Assembly (NCBI GenBank): GCA_029747585.1 | Contig: JAPEVF010000064.1 | Coordinates: 1 to 64,000 of the forward strand | Origin: Pleurotus djamor | Lineage: Eukaryota; Basidiomycota; Agaricomycetes; Agaricales; Pleurotaceae | Direction of reading: 5' to 3' | Length of the DNA stretch: 64,000 bases | Shown: positions 59,888 through 64,000 of the stretch, one piece after another | How the letters are laid out: every line of letters starts with the position of its first letter | Numbering within the stretch: position 1 is the first letter of the stretch | Program-made: the position numbers and the translations under genes | Notes under the pieces: model-generated | The model's database searches: none | The model's input: the letters and a program-made list of their open reading frames with translations, nothing else | What the model was told of the DNA's origin: nothing

Positions 59888-61324
59888 TCAGGTTTGCGAG
59901 TATAAGATAATGGCCGTAGAATCATCCTGGAAAAATGCATGAGATAGGTGCGAAGGTGGACGACGGTCGAGGGTATACCTCGAAGTCCTGTTGAGAAAGT
60001 NCCTCCAGAAGCTTGGCNTTCAGTGCTTCGTCGTCGTCGCGGTGGTCAGCAGTTGCACGCTGCAGAGCCTCCAAAGCAGCCTGATANTCAGCTGAAACCT
60101 GTCTAGCTTTCTGCCGATCGGGTATGGTTTGGACTTCTGGGCTTAATGGAAATTCTTCAACCGATCGTCTCCCAGTGCCAACGTCTAGCAGTTGAACGGA
60201 GAGGATGACATTCCAATTTGTCCAGTACACGTGCGCAGTAATTTCAAGCTCTGGTGTAGACTCTAGGTTGCCTAGGGTGACGGTCCCGATAAATAAATTG
60301 TCTGAGGGCTTTGGACGACTGCCACGGTAAAGATNGACTTGAATGGTAGACTGCCTACTCGTAACAGGGGCGACCGAGATGGCTACAGGTCGGGGGAACC
60401 ATTCCATCAACTGGTGTGTGACTTGGCCACCGAGAACGATGCTAATAGGCACGACTATATGAGCCGCAGCATTGTAGACCATAGGCATANATTCTTTGCC
60501 AGCGATCTTTGCAGCGCCTTTGGCCAAGAAGGAGGGGCCTTGGACTTGAGTAGGCGGCGTCGTAGAATNGACTAGTGGTGGAANTAGGGCNTGATCCTGG
60601 GCGACGATTTGACGGATGGATGGATAGTCGTCAACAAGCCGTAGCGGAGACGTTTCTCTCATGGAGTCTGCCGAAACGATGATGGCGCGCTCGTGTGATT
60701 GGACGANGGCTAATGAAGACAACCGACCAGGACATGAAGGGATGTTGAGAGCTTGGCGCAACGCGTCAAAGAGAGAAACGGGGCGATCAGTAAGCCTCCG
60801 GAGCCGTTCGAGTTGTTCCGCGGTCAAGTCAACGTCGCCGACTAAACCGACCGGACCCAAGGACGCTGATACTTTGTCGCAGATGCGCTGATATGACTTG
60901 CGAGCGATTTCGAACGTTCGATCTGATCTCGCGTGTTTCCAGAAGTTGACAGCACCACCCTTGGGGGNAAGTAATTGTCCGNCATTCCAAATGTGAACGT
61001 CCTGCGCCTCGTCGAGGTATAGTAGACCTTCGGAGAGAATGAACCATTCGTCAAGGCTTTTTAAGCTGGCTTTGACAACAACATATCGATCCGACGAGTC
61101 GATGTAGATCCCAACTGGTGCTAAGATATTTCGAAGCTAGTCAAGCTTCGCTTGTGCTGAGTATGCGTACCTTGCGAAGTGAGAGAATTGACATGCGTCC
61201 GCGTTGACCGAGAGAGGCGTCGTTTGAGCCTCCACGCGACAAGCAAGGCAAGTACCGCTGATAGAGGTAGCTTGTAANGTCGAATGGCTTGGAGCGACCG
61301 TTCTAAGAGTTCGCTGAGCCCCAT
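59888..61324 (-). CDS. Membrane-anchored protein of uncertain family, possibly divergent Hsp70/actin-like
   Basis: The first in-frame ATG, at 61324, gives MGLSELLERSLQAIR and one membrane segment (LPLSAVLALLVAWRL) followed by arginines, so the bulk faces away from that membrane. The next exons contain PVGIYIDSSDRYVVV, DEWFILSEGLLYLDEAQDVH, GLVGDVDLTAEQLERLRRL, ERAIIVSADSMRE, and QGPSFLAKGAAKIAG. They continue with TPELEITAHVYWTNWNVILS, whose strand pattern recalls the substrate-binding half of Hsp70. That resemblance is weak and I would not rely on it. The last exon likely begins after an intron (GTATAC to TTCCAG, about 59928-59979) and ends at 59888 with DDSTAIILYSQT. At least eight Ns fall in the coding part, but the frame is kept. 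It is divergently arranged with the coiled-coil gene. Confidence 0.55.
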
Positions 61325-61536
61325 CACCTTTCGGTGTGGTGTTTGTGGTTGTGGAAGCCGTTCAATAGTCAACGTAGCCAAAACGTAGGCANTTGAACTG
61401 AGACAGGAGGATCACGTGGACTCCTATTTCTTTCAACGCTGAACACTGTCAACCTCACTTCTCTTTCCCTCAAATCCTCCAACTTTTCACCCATTTTACG
61501 ACCGTTCCTTGGCTTTATAAGCCACTCAGCCTCATT
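61325..61536. promoter_or_regulatory. Short divergent promoter between two head-to-head genes
   Basis: Only 212 bases separate the two start codons. CTTTATAAGCC at about 61511-61521 looks like a TATA box for the + strand gene, 16-26 bases before its ATG. Confidence 0.45.
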
Positions 61537-64000
61537 ATGGCCGACTCGAGACTGGATACCTCTTCTCAATCTATGGAATTCTCTCTCGGATCGCTAGCCT
61601 CAGGCTTTTCGACACCAGCTCGAGGCCTACGAGTACCTTCTAGCTCAACGGTCCCTTCATCGGCCCCCATATCTACACCATCTCCTCCGACGGTACTTTC
61701 GTCGCGTCGAAAACCCAGCGTCGATGTTGGTTCACTCAGCAGACGGGGTAGTAATATCGGTCTAGCGGATGGCGATGAGGAGAACGACTTCATGGATACC
61801 CCTGGGGTAGAGCGCAAGCGGGGGATGGACTTTAATACNACAACCCCAGCAGCTCAGTCTACACGCGCGAAACGGACCCGACCCAGCGCTACNAAAGGTG
61901 CCCCACTCACGTTGCGTGANCAGGAGAAGGTAACGTTGNTGCCTCGTGCTATCCTNNGTTTGACTTNNCGTTGAACCNAAATGANTAGCACATCGANCAN
62001 CTCAAGAAAGAGAACTTCGATCTCAAACTACGAGTACATTTCTATGAAGATCGGCTGCAGCAAATGGCNCCGGAGCAGGTGGAAGCGGTCATCAAACAGA
62101 ACATTTCGTTGAAAATCGAGGTTCAATCGCGTGGAATCGAGATCAAGAAGCTGAAGAAGACGGTCTCTCACCTTGAACGCGAGATGGAGCGTTTCCAACG
62201 CGGTGTTGGTGGGTCACAAGCCCGGGAACGCGAGTTGGAGGAGAAGCTAGAGGAACGGGAAATGGAGCTGAGAGAGCTCAGACGACGGCGTTCAGGACAA
62301 GGGATGGACGATTTGGCTCTTCGAGATGCTGAGACAAGGAACGCGGAGCTCGAAGAACAACTGGATAGCCTTAAAGGGCTTTTGGAAGAAAATGCGGACG
62401 AAATCGAGCGACTGCAAGAGCTACTGGAACGCCGGGTCGACGAGTCGATGACTAGCGAAGGTGGTCAGAGTAAGAAAGAACGAATGAAACGACGCGTCGA
62501 CGAGCTGGAATCAGAGAACGATAATCTACACGAACGACTGGACGAACACGTCAACATCATCTCCCAGGTGGAAAATGAACGCGACGATGCGCTTGATCGA
62601 GTTGAAGAGCTCATGCTTGAGCTAGAGGCAGAGCGACGCAAGAGGGAGGCGGAGTCTGTGGAGAGAAGTCAAAGTCGTGCTCAAATACTGGAAGATATCG
62701 AAGAGCGAGAAGCTATGCAAGATGATCTTAATGGCCTCAAGGACAAGCTTGCTGCTGTAACGATTGAACTTGCACAGCGAGAAGATGATCTCGAGCTTCG
62801 TACCCGGGACATCGACCAGCTGATATTAGACCACCAACAAGATCTTGAGGCCAATGATGATGCTTGGCGAAGTGAGGTCGAGGAACTCCGAATACAGAAA
62901 GATAACCTCTCAGACGTACGTCTTGTCTTGATCCCTCTTCCTTTTTTTTGCTAACATCTACTTATTAACATCTACTTATTGCAGTCCCTTGCCGACCGTG
63001 AAGCCGTCATCGAGGGACTTCGAGTTCAAATCGCTGGTTTCCAAGCAGAGCAAGACAGTATCGACGAAGCCATTAGGCAGCTCGAGGATCGGATGGCGTC
63101 CAAAGATGAAGAGATAGCAGCTTCCAAGGCCACGGTTGAAAAACTTCACGACCAGCTTTTCGAAACAGAGGATGAAGCTGATCGCCTCAAGGAACTGATC
63201 GAGCGCATGCGAGAAGAAGAAGACGTCGAGAGGGAAGTCTCCTATGCTCTCAAAGAGGTTCGCTTTTTCTCGTATATATCATTATCCGTGCTCAACTTTC
63301 GTCGCCAGAAAATCGCTACTCTCAAGGCTGACCTGGATGAGATAACGGCAGCGTATGACTCTCTTCACGCCGAGGCTTTGGCCCATCGGGAACGGCAAGA
63401 GGAATTGGCACAACATAGCGAAGCTCTAGCTTCCCAACTCCTCAAGGAGCAGCAACTTCGGGAGCAAGCGGCGGCCGACCTTGACACTGCCGATCGGGAG
63501 CACGAAGATGAGCTGCGCCGTGAGCGGCGTGCCCGAGAAGCAAAGGAATCAGCCCTTCAGAGCACGCTCAACGATCTAGCTCGCACTCAGTCACTGTTGA
63601 CTCAGCGTGAGTCCGATCTACAGGCCGTGCAAACCGCCCTCCAAACGATTGAAGCCGAATCCAAACGCGCTGGCGAAACTCACACCACGGCGCGCTTCTC
63701 ACTCCAACTTGAAGTCGATCGTCTGAAGCGAGACGTGGAGAGGCTGGAAGATGAACTAGCTCGAGCCCGGAAGGAGCTTGATGACAAGGAAGGGAAAGGA
63801 CGGGACAGAGACAGTGTCCTGGACAAGTTACATGCCGAGAACCGAGATCTGTCCACCCAACTTGCGTCACAGACTCAAGCACGCCTTAACCTGTCTGATA
63901 AGTTAGACACCACACAGGCCAGCCTGAAGACTGCGGAGAATCAGGTCGCTGCTCTCAAGACTCGCATTTCCGAGCTGGAGGACAGGCTCTCGAAAGACCA
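61537..64000 (+). CDS. Spindle-pole-body/MTOC coiled-coil protein with centrosomin N-terminal motif (3' end outside window)
   Basis: A long coiled-coil protein of the Mto1/Pcp1/ApsB type, which anchors gamma-tubulin complexes at microtubule-organising centres. The ATG at 61537 starts a Ser/Pro-rich tail with the basic motif STRAKRTRPSA. Then come LREQEK and, after an intron of about 60 bp, HIDQLKKENFDLKLRVHFYE and QVEAVIKQNISLKIEVQSRG, the Cnn_1N motif that recruits gamma-tubulin complexes. From residue about 150 onward there is continuous heptad-rich coiled coil (ELEEKLEERE, EEQLDSLKGLLEENADEIER). Introns lie at about 62918-62984 and 63258-63308. The reading stays open to the window edge, so the C-terminus is missing. 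A cluster of Ns at 61849-62069 covers the first intron and weakens exact splice placement there. Confidence 0.82.
62953..62980 (+). repeat. 14-bp tandem duplication inside an intron
   Basis: AACATCTACTTATT occurs twice in direct contact, immediately before the GCAG acceptor. The duplication doubles the branch-point-like region of this intron. Confidence 0.7.

Overview
The window is nuclear DNA from a filamentous basidiomycete, most likely a mushroom-forming agaricomycete. Genes are dense and split by many short introns of about 45-60 bp (GT or occasionally GC donors, CTAAC/CTGAC-type branch points). The families fit that group: WSC-domain proteins, F-box/leucine-rich proteins, DUF6593 proteins, Baeyer-Villiger-type monooxygenases and an RS-rich Prp4 kinase. 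I cannot name a species. Ambiguous bases (N) are scattered, some beside G/C homopolymers where they break reading frames. They become frequent after about 51 kb and are densest at 61.8-62.0 kb.

Layout. 1-1356: 3' part of an F-box/LRR-like gene. 2282-3945: secreted protein with two WSC domains. 4258-5669: ABHD12-like serine hydrolase. 5880-7130 (-): F-box protein whose paralogue lies at 25277-26617 (+). 9380-12332 (-): carnitine O-acetyltransferase. 14247-17047 (-): major facilitator of the vacuolar basic amino-acid type. 17807-20528 (+): Rap1-type Myb telomere-protein candidate. 20787-21508 and 22083-22795 (-): two DUF6593 paralogues. 26715-30013 and 30301-33803 (-): tandem secreted GH31 alpha-glucosidases. 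34921-35895 (-): disordered protein of unknown role. About 35.9-40.7 kb holds no gene I can recognise.

40.7-52.3 kb is the most notable region. It carries a short-chain dehydrogenase, three tandem Baeyer-Villiger-type flavin monooxygenases (the third apparently decaying), a relic of a second short-chain dehydrogenase between copies 1 and 2, and a zinc alcohol dehydrogenase, all on the + strand. It reads as a duplicated redox block. A chain alcohol to ketone to ester or lactone is a reasonable but unproven role.

52.5-64 kb holds a third DUF6593-like gene head-to-head with the sterol C-4 methyl oxidase ERG25, then a cyclase-family protein (-), the splicing kinase Prp4 (-), a membrane-anchored protein of uncertain family (-), and the 5' part of a coiled-coil spindle-pole-body/MTOC protein with a centrosomin N-terminal motif that runs off the right edge.

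Apart from the redox block, the genes look like an ordinary mixture of housekeeping and lineage-expanded families. Gene ends were placed by hand from splice signals and family motifs, so exon borders are provisional.
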